Below, in pieces: positions 55,885 to 63,476 of a stretch of DNA of 64,000 bases. The position numbers were made by a program, and so were the translations under genes. The DNA comes from CBDAPE01 sp965198325. GTDB lineage: Bacteria > Pseudomonadota > Alphaproteobacteria > UBA828 > JAPUJA01. The DNA lies in the NCBI GenBank assembly GCA_965198325.1, contig CBDAPE010000018.1, forward strand, positions 186,001 to 250,000. The letters are read 5' to 3'. The notes under the pieces are model-generated. The model was not told where the DNA came from. It was given only the letters and a program-made list of their open reading frames with translations, and searched no databases. The first letter of the stretch is position 1; every line of letters begins with the position of its first letter.

Positions 55885-56388
55885 ATGAACGAAACTGGTA
55901 TCTTTGCGCTGGACCAGCTCGACAAACGCATCATCGCCGAGCTTCAAGAAGACGGCCGGCGCAGCTATCAGGAAATCGCTAAGCGCCTCGGTGTGGCGCC
56001 GGGCACGGCGCGCAGTCGGGTCAACCAGCTTCGCGAGCGCGGCGTTCTCGACGTCATCGCGGTGCCCAACACTTGGCGCATGGGGCTGGGCTTTCACGCG
56101 GTCGTCGGCCTTCGGCTGGAGCCTGGTCATGCGGAGGTCGCGGCCGATTATCTGGCCGAGCGCCCCGAGATTTCATGGATCGGCTTGGCCTCGAACGGCT
56201 ACGACGTGATGTTCGAGGTGGCGACGACCGACAGCCACGCCTTCGGCAAATACAAGGAAGCGCTGCTCGGAGCGCTATCGGCCTGCCGTGAGGCGGACGT
56301 CTTCGTTCTGTGGGATGTCCGCAAACTCCGCTATCACGTCACGCCTCCCGATCTCGACGAAGAGACGGAGGCGGCGAACTCCGCCTGA
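55885..56388 (+). CDS. Lrp/AsnC-family transcriptional regulator
   Basis: A 167-residue regulator. The N-terminal winged helix LDKRIIAELQEDGRRSYQEI and LGVAPGTARSRVNQLRERGV is standard for Lrp, followed by the ligand-binding RAM domain with FHAVVGLRLEPGHAEVAADY. The ligand would be an amino acid or related small molecule. It lies 33 bases upstream of an M24 hydrolase gene in the same direction, and such pairs occur in ectoine-degradation clusters (doeX-doeA/eutD), so it may control that gene. Confidence 0.92.
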   Translation: MNETGIFALDQLDKRIIAELQEDGRRSYQEIAKRLGVAPGTARSRVNQLRERGVLDVIAVPNTWRMGLGFHAVVGLRLEPGHAEVAADYLAERPEISWIGLASNGYDVMFEVATTDSHAFGKYKEALLGALSACREADVFVLWDVRKLRYHVTPPDLDEETEAANSA

Positions 56389-56421
56389 CCTCACGCGAAA
56401 AAATCACACGAGGAAACGATC

Positions 56422-57630
56422 ATGGACCTTCTGAAAGAACTCAGGAAAAAGCCCTACAAGCCGGACTTGCCCTTCCCGGTGTCGGGCTATGCCAAGCGGG
56501 TCAAAAAGGCTCAGAAAGCGATGGCCCGGCGCGGCATCGATATGCACTTGATTTCGCTCACCCCCAACCTGGGCTACCTCACGGGTTACGACACCACCAT
56601 GCCGTCGGGCTACACCGTCGGCCTGTTGCCCGCCAAGGGCGCGGTGGGACTGCATTGCTCAGAGTTGGAAGGTTGCTGCGCGCTGCAATCGAGCACGATC
56701 AAGGACATCGCGCTCTATCGCTGGTACGACGCCCAGGATACGGGCGGCCAGCTGGGCAAGGTGCTGCGCGAGCGTGGCTACGACGGCAAGCGCATCGGCA
56801 TCGAGATGCGCAACCCCGAGACCTTCACGGTCGGCGCCTTCGACGTCGGCAGCTATCTCACGCTCAAGAAGATGCTGCCCAACGCCGAGTTCGTCGATAC
56901 CACCGACCTCGTCTTGGAGCTCCGCATCATCAAGAGCGCCCAGGAGATCGCCTATATGCGAAAAGCGGGCGAGATTTCACTGCGCGGCCTGTTCGCGTCC
57001 CTTGCCGAGGTCGGCGAGGGCAAGTCCGATAACGACGTGATGGCCGCCGGCCATCATGCGCTGATCCGGAGTGGCAGCGAACTGATGTCGATCGACCCGA
57101 TGATCATGAGCGGCGAGCGCACTGGCTGGATGCCCCACGTGCCTTACAAGCGCCAAGCGCTCAAGCGGGGCGATTCGGTCTATCTCGAATACACCGGCAC
57201 CTATCACCGCTACAACGCGCCGACCATGCGGAGCGCCGCGGTCGGCGAAGCGACCAAGGAGGTTCGCCGGCTCGCCGACACGTCGATCGAGACGGTCGAA
57301 CTGATCCTCCAGCACGCCAAACCGGGGCGTACCGGCCACGACGTCGCCCGCGACGTGGGCAAGGTTCTGCGCAAGCGCAAGGACATCTACTTCCACGGCG
57401 CCTTCGGCTATTCAATCGGCATGGGTCACCAGCCGAGCTGGTGCGAAGCGCCCATGTACATCGCCGAGGGCATCAAGCGCGAGCTCAAGGCGGGCATGTG
57501 CTTCCATTGTCCGATCTGCATATTCATTCCCCGCAGCGCGGGCATCGGCTTTTCGGAGAGCATCGCGATCACACGGCAGGGCTGCGAGACGTTGGGGCCG
57601 GGTACCGAGCGCGAGCTTCGCATCCGCTGA
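56422..57630 (+). CDS. M24-family pita-bread hydrolase, creatinase/ectoine-hydrolase-like
   Basis: A 402-residue protein with the two-domain creatinase/prolidase fold: an N-terminal RNase H-like domain and a C-terminal pita-bread domain from about residue 160. Metal peptidases of this fold need two Asp, one His and two Glu ligands. Here the segment normally holding the Asp pair reads VYLEYTGTYHRYNAPTMRSA, without the two aspartates. Creatinase and the ectoine hydrolase DoeA/EutD also work without metals. Together with the adjacent Lrp regulator this favours an amide or cyclic-amidine hydrolase over a peptidase. No ectoine uptake or doeB-like gene is in view, so the substrate is open. Confidence 0.8.
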   Translation: MDLLKELRKKPYKPDLPFPVSGYAKRVKKAQKAMARRGIDMHLISLTPNLGYLTGYDTTMPSGYTVGLLPAKGAVGLHCSELEGCCALQSSTIKDIALYRWYDAQDTGGQLGKVLRERGYDGKRIGIEMRNPETFTVGAFDVGSYLTLKKMLPNAEFVDTTDLVLELRIIKSAQEIAYMRKAGEISLRGLFASLAEVGEGKSDNDVMAAGHHALIRSGSELMSIDPMIMSGERTGWMPHVPYKRQALKRGDSVYLEYTGTYHRYNAPTMRSAAVGEATKEVRRLADTSIETVELILQHAKPGRTGHDVARDVGKVLRKRKDIYFHGAFGYSIGMGHQPSWCEAPMYIAEGIKRELKAGMCFHCPICIFIPRSAGIGFSESIAITRQGCETLGPGTERELRIR

Positions 57631-57712
57631 TACGCACCATCTGGCCCGCAGGGCCAAGCCCGCACCCGCCACCGCGGCGATGAGATCGCCGCCGCCCGAT
57701 TGAGAATTACGC

Positions 57713-57740
57713 TTGACAGCAAGTCATATATGCATATACA
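57713..57740 (+). promoter_or_regulatory. Promoter and palindromic operator of the MarR gene
   Basis: TTGACA at 57713-57718 and TATACA at 57735-57740 are 16 bases apart. A perfect 12-base palindrome, TATATGCATATA (57727-57738), overlaps the -10. The 10-mer TGCATATACA (57731-57740) recurs at 58231-58240, upstream of the next gene. Autoregulation by the MarR protein is the natural reading but is inferred. Confidence 0.7.
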
Positions 57741-57749
57741 CTTATTTTC

Positions 57750-58211
57750 ATGAACGCGAGCCAGACATCAATCGTAACGCGCGCTGCCGAGATCGGCGGT
57801 CTCTGCACGTGCGAGAATACCCGCCGGACCATGCGCGCCGTCACCCGGATGTACGACGCCGCGCTCGCACCGACCGGCCTGAAGGCGAGCCAATTCTCTC
57901 TCCTTCTCGCCATCGCGGCGGCGGGTGACGCGCCCCTCGGTCGGCTTGCCGACGCGGTCGTGATGGACCGGACGACCCTGAGCCGAAATCTGCGTCCGCT
58001 CGAGCGCCGTAAGCTGATCCGCATTCGGACCGGCGAGGACAGGCGTAGCCGCTTCGCCGAGCTGACGGGCGCGGGCCGGCGCATCCTCAAAACTGCGCTG
58101 CCACTTTGGGACCAAATCCAAAAGCAGGTCGTCGATGGGCTCGGGCGCAAACGCTGGCGCGGCTTGCTGGACGACTTGAGTGCGTTGCGCGCGCTGACCC
58201 CGGCGGGATGA
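57750..58211 (+). CDS. MarR-family regulator with an N-terminal Cys-x-Cys
   Basis: A 153-residue winged-helix repressor. The DNA-binding part is LGRLADAVVMDRTTLSRNLR with LERRKLIRIRTGEDRRSRFA as the wing. An N-terminal GLCTCENTRR carries two cysteines one residue apart, which could allow thiol-based sensing. The promoter overlaps a palindrome shared in part with the following NmrA-like gene, so both are likely its targets. Confidence 0.92.
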   Translation: MNASQTSIVTRAAEIGGLCTCENTRRTMRAVTRMYDAALAPTGLKASQFSLLLAIAAAGDAPLGRLADAVVMDRTTLSRNLRPLERRKLIRIRTGEDRRSRFAELTGAGRRILKTALPLWDQIQKQVVDGLGRKRWRGLLDDLSALRALTPAG

Positions 58212-58230
58212 GTTTTTTTGAGATGTTAAG

Positions 58231-58240
58231 TGCATATACA
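58231..58240 (+). promoter_or_regulatory. Second copy of the MarR operator-like 10-mer
   Basis: TGCATATACA, followed by AATAAAT, lies between the MarR gene and the NmrA-like gene and is identical to the core of the palindrome before the MarR gene. Only half of the palindrome is kept. Confidence 0.55.
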
Positions 58241-58323
58241 AATAAATCAGACCCCCGCGGCCTTTCCGGCCCGCCGCCGGGCGTCCGCGTCCTCCCAACG
58301 GCCGGATGGAAAAGGAGACCATC

Positions 58324-59202
58324 ATGTCCAATCCCACCATTCTCGTAACCGGCGCAACCGGCAAGACCGGTACCGTCGTCGTCGAACAATTACTGGAAAA
58401 AGGCTTTCCGGTCCGCGCCCTCGTTCGCCGCAGATCTGATGCATCCGACGGGCTCGAAGCGCTCGGTGCCGATGTCGTCATCGGCGATTTGTTCGATCTC
58501 GAGTCCTTGCGCAAGGCGCTCGACGGCATCGACCGCGCCTACTTCGTCCCGCCCGTCGCCGAACGGCTCCTTGAGGCCACGGCAAATTTCGCAGTGGCCG
58601 CAAAGGAGACCGGACTTGAGGCGGTGGTCAACGTATCGCAGATCATCAGCCGCCCGGGCCACGTCAGTCCGCAGACCCGCGAACATTGGCTGGCCGAGCG
58701 CACGCTCGACTGGGCGAAGGTCGGCGCCATTCATATTCTACCCACCCTGTTTGCCGAGATGTCGCTCCTGTTCGGCGCAAAGACGATGGCGGAGGAAGGC
58801 CGGCTCTATCTGCCCTACGGCGAGGGGCGTCACGCCCCGATCGCCATGGCGGATATCGCGCGGTCCGCAGTCGCAATTCTCGCCGAGCCCGCGCCCCACA
58901 TCGGCCAAACCTACGTGCTCACCGGTCCCGAATCCATCTCGATCCACGAAATCGCCGCGAGCTTCGCCGAAGCCCTGGGCAAACCCGTGAGCTACGTCGA
59001 CATCCCGACCGAGGCCTGGGGTGAGCAGATTGCCGCCATGGGCGAAGACCCCTTCCTCTTCGTTCACCTGCCCGCGGTCGCCGAGGACCACCGCAACGGC
59101 GCCTTCGATGCGGCCACCGACGATGTCGAACGGATCACCGGAAGGCGGGCAGCGACCATCGCCGAATTCGCCCGGGCCTCCGCGCAGGCCCTAGGGGCTT
59201 GA
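58324..59202 (+). CDS. NmrA-family NAD(P)-binding oxidoreductase
   Basis: A 292-residue atypical short-chain dehydrogenase. The Rossmann start ILVTGATGKTGTVVVEQLL binds NAD(P), and ALVRRRSDASDGLEALGADV is the usual second strand and adenosine-ribose region. No classical Tyr-x3-Lys active site stands out. Relatives include quinone reductase QorB/YtfG and NmrA redox sensors. ATG at 58324 is chosen because AAGGAG lies 6 bases upstream; an in-frame ATG at 58306 lacks one. It is probably under control of the neighbouring MarR protein. Confidence 0.88.
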   Translation: MSNPTILVTGATGKTGTVVVEQLLEKGFPVRALVRRRSDASDGLEALGADVVIGDLFDLESLRKALDGIDRAYFVPPVAERLLEATANFAVAAKETGLEAVVNVSQIISRPGHVSPQTREHWLAERTLDWAKVGAIHILPTLFAEMSLLFGAKTMAEEGRLYLPYGEGRHAPIAMADIARSAVAILAEPAPHIGQTYVLTGPESISIHEIAASFAEALGKPVSYVDIPTEAWGEQIAAMGEDPFLFVHLPAVAEDHRNGAFDAATDDVERITGRRAATIAEFARASAQALGA

Positions 59203-59297
59203 GCGGCATCGCGAGGGGGCGGCCGAGCACCGCCCCCTCCGGCCGTTCGGACTTGCTCAAGGTTGACAGTCCTCGCTTGCGCGCCGACTCTCCCGTC

Positions 59298-60134
59298 ATG
59301 ACCGAAACCGACCACCCCGTCGCCGTTCATTACGGCCACGACGACCTCGAAGGCGCGATCCTCGCGGCGGCTGAAAATATGGGCCTCGATCCTGAGGCCC
59401 TGACGCCCGACGACCTCTCGGCGGTCGACGAATTTCATCTCGGCGGGCGCGAGGCAACCCTTGCGCTGGCCGAGCTTGCCGGGCCGAAGACGGGCGATCA
59501 CATGCTCGACGTCGGCGCGGGCATCGGCGGGCCGGCTCGCCTGCTCAGCGCTCGCTACGGTTGCCGAGTCACGGGCATCGACGTCACCCCCGAGTTTTGC
59601 CGCACCGCCGATCTTCTCTCCGAGCGGGTCGGGCTGGCCGCGCGCGTTACGGTCGAGGTTGGCGACGCCACGGCCATGCGGTTTGACGACGCGAGCTTCG
59701 ATCTCGCCTGGACCCAGCACGTCGCCATGAACATTGCGGACAAAGCCGGGCTCTACCGCGAGATCCATCGCGTCCTCAAACCCGGCGCCCGCTTCGCGCT
59801 CTACGACATCATCGCGGGTCCCGAAGGCTCGCCCCGCTATCCCGTGCCCTGGGCGAGCGCGCCCGAGATTAGCCACCTGATCGGGCGCGACGCCGTGCGC
59901 GGTCATCTGGAGCGCGCAGGGTTTCGAATCGAGCGCTGGGAGGATCCCACTCCGTGGGCGCTCGACTGGCTGCGCAAGACGCGTGCGAAAATCGCCGAGG
60001 CCGGCGGGCCTCCGCCTCTGAGCCTGCGCGCGATTATGGGGCCCGATTTCGGAGAGAAGCTCGACAATCTCGGGCGCAACCTCGAAGAAAGCCGGGTCGC
60101 GCTGCTCCGCGCGATCATGGCGCGAGAGAGTTAG
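59298..60134 (+). CDS. Class I SAM-dependent methyltransferase
   Basis: A 278-residue methyltransferase. Motif I is MLDVGAGIGGPARLLS, then the acidic GIDVTPEFC and the later FDLAWTQHVAMNI and VLKPGARFALYDI. The AGIGGPAR and WTQHVAMNIADK segments resemble the sarcosine/dimethylglycine and tocopherol methyltransferase group, so a small amine or lipid substrate is plausible. Conserved context that would fix the substrate is missing. Start ATG at 59298; the longer frame overlaps the NmrA gene end. Confidence 0.87.
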   Translation: MTETDHPVAVHYGHDDLEGAILAAAENMGLDPEALTPDDLSAVDEFHLGGREATLALAELAGPKTGDHMLDVGAGIGGPARLLSARYGCRVTGIDVTPEFCRTADLLSERVGLAARVTVEVGDATAMRFDDASFDLAWTQHVAMNIADKAGLYREIHRVLKPGARFALYDIIAGPEGSPRYPVPWASAPEISHLIGRDAVRGHLERAGFRIERWEDPTPWALDWLRKTRAKIAEAGGPPPLSLRAIMGPDFGEKLDNLGRNLEESRVALLRAIMARES

Positions 60135-60181
60135 CAGGAACCCCGGCGAGAGGGGTTGACTCGATTTTCGTGGGGCCGCGA

Positions 60182-61012
60182 TCAGAAATTCCGAATGAAG
60201 AACGCGTTCCCGGACAGGCCCGCGCCAAAGGTCGGAGCCCCGCCGAACGGGTTAAAGTTCCCAAAGCCGGGAAAGCCGTCATCATTGCGCCAGACGTGGA
60301 TATCCCAATAGCGCTGGTGCCAGACCACACCGCCCGAGAGGGCGCCGGACGGACCCACCACCGTGAACGGCGGTGGCAGCAGCGGCGGCAGGCTGATGGC
60401 CGCTGAGCCATGCGCGCCCGCCGGCTCACCCGGCGGTGGCGTCGCGACGAAGCCGCCGTCCCAAGTGTGCCAGCCTGCCTCGTGCACGAACCATTCAGGT
60501 TGCGGCACGCAGCCCAGCGTGGGACGCGTCGCCGGGTCGAACGCCACGAAATAGCCCCACCCTATCAGACGGTAAGGCGGGTCCGCCTCGGCATCGCTGA
60601 AGCTGCCCGGCTGGTTGAACAGCCCGACGGTCGCCGGTGTACCCGTCGGCATGTAGAACAGAAGGTTGGGATCCTCGACCGAGGTCGCCTCCGGCAGCAT
60701 TTCGGGAAACGCGCCCTGCTGGATGCGGATCACCCGGGCCACCGCCATGCCCATGCCCGCGAAGGTCACATAGAGATGAGACGGAGCGAAACCTGCATTC
60801 CTGGCGTCATTGATTTGCCCATAACGCGTGATGATGGTCTCCTGCGCGGCAGCCATCTCGAGCCCGGTTGCGAGCGCATCGCAACCGGGTTGACTGCCGT
60901 TGCAGGCGGCAAGACCAAGACCGAACAGGGCTGCCACGCCGAAACCAGTCGCGCCCCGGCGCAACCGACTGGCCATTCGGGAGCATCGGGGCCTCGAAGA
61001 CGAACCTGCCAT
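60182..61012 (-). CDS. Uncharacterised lipoprotein
   Basis: A 276-residue exported protein. The N-terminus has an Arg-rich start, a hydrophobic core (FGVAALFGLGLAAC) and a lipobox Cys, so it is probably lipid-anchored. The mature part has no motif I know; it is rich in Pro, Gly and aromatic residues and includes VHEAGWHTWDGGF and VVWHQRYWDIHVW, with several His and Trp that could bind a ligand or metal. ATG at 61012 follows GGAG at 8 bases. The gene is convergent with the methyltransferase gene and follows the disrupted oxidoreductase. I do not recognise the family. Confidence 0.75.
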   Translation of the reverse strand: MAGSSSRPRCSRMASRLRRGATGFGVAALFGLGLAACNGSQPGCDALATGLEMAAAQETIITRYGQINDARNAGFAPSHLYVTFAGMGMAVARVIRIQQGAFPEMLPEATSVEDPNLLFYMPTGTPATVGLFNQPGSFSDAEADPPYRLIGWGYFVAFDPATRPTLGCVPQPEWFVHEAGWHTWDGGFVATPPPGEPAGAHGSAAISLPPLLPPPFTVVGPSGALSGGVVWHQRYWDIHVWRNDDGFPGFGNFNPFGGAPTFGAGLSGNAFFIRNF

Positions 61013-61056
61013 GACGCGATCTCCAGTGTCTTCCGCACAGTCTATCGGAGGCGATA

Positions 61057-62534
61057 TCAAGGGCCAAACAATCGGCTGCGCAGCGCCTTTCGGGGTCTCG
61101 CGGAATGCGCAGCCGCAATCTCGTGCAGGCCCCGGCCCTTCGGGCTCCCGATCGCCTGCGCCAACGGCTTGAGATCGCCCAGCATGGTCGGGATCAGCTC
61201 GGTCACGGTCGGGTGAATGTGCATCGCGCGGCTGATTACGCTGTAGGGCGCATCGGCGTACATCACGTCGAGAATCGAATGGATGATCTCGTCGCCGCCG
61301 ATCCCCAGGATCGACGCGCCGAGGATCCTCTCGCTCTCGGCATCGATCAGGATCTTCATGAACCCCTGAGTCTCGCTGCGCTCCTTCGCCCGCCCGACCC
61401 GCGCCATGGGCATCGTGCCGATCAGGGCCTTGCGGCCCGATTCGCGGACCTCGCGCTCCGTCATGCCGACCCGCCCCAGCGGCGGATCGATGAACAGCCC
61501 GTAGGTCATGATGCGATCCGAAACCCGACGCGGATCGGCATCGAACATATTGGCCGCGAGGATCTCATAATCGTTGTAGGAGGTATGGGTGAACGCCCCC
61601 CGTCCGTTGGCATCCCCTATCGCCCAGACGCCCGGCACGTTGGTGCGAAGCTGATCGTCGACGGTGATGAACCCCCGCGCGTCCGTCTCCACGCCCGCGG
61701 TGTCGAGTCCCAGATCGTGGGTATTGGGACGGCGACCGACGGCGAGCAGGACATGGCTGCCCACGATCTCTTCGGGGCCCGGTTCACAAGCCGCCGTCAC
61801 GGCGATCTGCTCGCCCCGCTTCTCGAACCCGATGCAATTGGCGTTCAGCCTGACCTCGATCCCCTCGTTCTCGACGATCTCCAGTATCCCGGCGGAGACG
61901 TCTTCGTCCTCCCGCTTGGTGAGCCGGTCGGACATCTCGACGACCGTCACCCGGCTGCCGAAGCGGCGATAGATCTGGGCGAATTCGAGGCCGATATAGC
62001 TGCCGCCGATCACCACCAGATGCTCCGGCAGGAAATCGACGTCCATGATGCTGGAGTTAGTCAGGATATCGACATCGTCCACGCCGGGCATGTCGGGCAC
62101 GGAGGCGCGCCCGCCCACATTGATGACGATCCGTTCGGCTTCGAGGTGTCACCGTTGACCCGCATCCGATTGGCGCTCTCGAGCCGCCCGTGGCCCTCAT
62201 AGACCGTCAGACCCTCCATGGTCTTGAGCCAGTTCGTAACGCCCTGGTTGGATTGCTGCACGACGCCGTCCTTGCGCGCCTTGACCTTCTTCATGTCGAC
62301 CTGGATGGTGCCCTCGATTTCGATTCCGAAATCCGCTCCCCTCCGGGCCATGTAGGCGGCGCGCGCGCTCGCCACCAGCGTCTTGGTTGGAATGCAGCCG
62401 ACGTTCACGCAGGTGCCGCCGAACAGCTTGCGCTCCACGATCGCCGTCCGCAGTCCCTCTTTCGTCATGCGAGCCGCGAGCGACGGTCCCGACTGCCCGG
62501 TCCCGATGACGATTGCGTCGTACGTTTCAGCCAT
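61057..62534 (-). pseudogene. MerA/Lpd-like FAD disulfide oxidoreductase with a one-base frameshift
   Basis: The N-terminal frame (62534 to about 62150) has YDAIVIGTGQSGPSLAAR and the redox motif GGTCVNVGCIPTKT. The C-terminal frame (from about 62148 to 61057) has HLVVIGGSYIGLEFAQIYRR, VPGVWAIGDANGRGAFTH and the His-Glu pair in HIHPTVTELIP. Near 62146, the run ACCTCGAAGCCGAACGG would read correctly as EAERIVINVGG if one base were restored. The whole is 1478 bases, one short of a multiple of three; restored length is 492 residues. It resembles mercuric reductase-like proteins without the metal-binding Cys tail. Confidence 0.85.
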
Positions 62535-62911
62535 GGTCTACCCTCCCTTGGCGCGATTTTCGGTTCGGCCCGGCCGGCGCGATATTGCAACACCCGCGAA
62601 CACGGGCGCTCGTTCGTGGGGCGCACAGCCTTCAAGGCTCCTGATCACCGGTTTGCCTTGAGCCCATCAAAGCGAATTGGACGACACGCCGAGCCGCCTT
62701 GCCGGTTCCGACGCCGTCAAACCTTTAGACGTTCCAAGGTAAACCACCAGTCGAAGGGGACAAGGGCATTCAGATGAACCGCCAGGGGCGAAGGCGGTTG
62801 TCGAGCTCACCCACCGCCAAACGAGACCGGGCCGCGAAGCACCTCTTCGCGACCCGGTAGCAAAGCGTCGGTCGGGCTATTGGCGGCGCGCCCGACCCCT
62901 GTGAACGACTA
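62535..62911. other. 377-base gap with two hairpins
   Basis: I see no gene. The right part holds two stem-loops: AACCGCC/GGCGGTT (62777-62799) and the stronger one at 62826-62858 listed separately. The left part precedes the disrupted oxidoreductase and may hold its promoter. Confidence 0.5.
62826..62858 (-). terminator. Hairpin downstream of the small membrane protein gene
   Basis: A 14-base stem (ACCGGGTCGCGAAG on the minus strand) with a 5-base loop. The single plus-strand mismatch becomes a G-U pair on the minus strand, so the hairpin is better formed in minus-strand RNA. It lies 54 bases after the small gene's stop. The following T-run is short. Confidence 0.6.
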
Positions 62912-63160
62912 CTAACCCGAGGAGAACAGCTTTCTCCTCCAGAACAGCCACAGGATGATGCCGACGGCGATGAGGCCGACAAGGCCGTTGTCGCCGAGAT
63001 GATCCACCACCGAAATGATGTTCCCGACGATATCGCCTGGCAGGAACGCAACATTGCGGCCGAACAAGATCTGGACGACGATGCCGATGGCAATCAGCAG
63101 CAAGCCGACTTCCAGAAGCTGCCCGATCCACCTTTTGACCGTATCCAATACATCAGGCAT
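62912..63160 (-). CDS. Small two-helix membrane protein
   Basis: An 82-residue protein with two hydrophobic helices (VGLLLIAIGIVVQILFG and GLVGLIAVGIILWLFWRRK) joined by a loop with DIVGNIISVVDHLGDNG, and basic residues at the end. The family is not recognised. Good evidence that it is real comes from the hairpin after its stop and the inverted repeats before its start. No neighbour suggests a function. Confidence 0.7.
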   Translation of the reverse strand: MPDVLDTVKRWIGQLLEVGLLLIAIGIVVQILFGRNVAFLPGDIVGNIISVVDHLGDNGLVGLIAVGIILWLFWRRKLFSSG

Positions 63161-63191
63161 GCCACGAGTTCCCTGTACAGTTACTACACAG

Positions 63192-63218
63192 GACCTGACA
63201 TCCTATATGATGTAGGTC
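63192..63218. promoter_or_regulatory. Inverted repeat GACCTGACATC / GATGTAGGTC
   Basis: GACCT and AGGTC form the outer arms and ACATC and GATGT the inner arms around CTATAT, with one extra base on the left. It is 32 bases upstream of the 82-residue gene's start and could be an operator or a promoter-overlapping hairpin. Confidence 0.5.
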
Positions 63219-63220
63219 CC

Positions 63221-63258
63221 GTTTACAAACATCACTATATGTAGAGGAGTTTGTAAAC
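63221..63258. promoter_or_regulatory. Perfect 10-base inverted repeat GTTTACAAAC / GTTTGTAAAC
   Basis: The two arms (63221-63230 and 63249-63258) are exact reverse complements, 18 bases apart. Each arm is itself nearly palindromic, as in many TetR-type operators. No regulator gene is adjacent in the window. Confidence 0.55.
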
Positions 63259-63476
63259 AGGCATGTTTTTCGGCGTGAAATCCGTGCTGATTTTAACGGT
63301 CCGCGGAGATTCCCACACTCACCGATTATTCTTTTTATTTCAGAATATTAGAGGGTGCCGCCAAAGTTCCCCGATTCATCTCCGGCAACCCTGATTTCGA
63401 CCGCAAGAACCCGTCGAGAATTTCCTGCATATCGCTGAAAACTGTCAAATTCGCATCGTTTTGTGTGGGGTCGACG

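Larger units (their letters stand above)
63161..63476. other. AT-rich 316-base gap with two inverted repeats
   Basis: The region is clearly richer in A and T than its surroundings. GACCTGACATC...GATGTAGGTC (63192-63218) and GTTTACAAAC...GTTTGTAAAC (63221-63258) are dyads upstream of the small membrane protein gene. No credible gene is present; short frames on either strand have unlikely composition. Confidence 0.6.

Noticed and set aside
63263..63390. Short plus-strand frame from the ATG at 63263 after an AGAGGAG-like site
   Set aside because: About 40 codons, no recognisable features, and the candidate ribosome site is part of the inverted repeat region.
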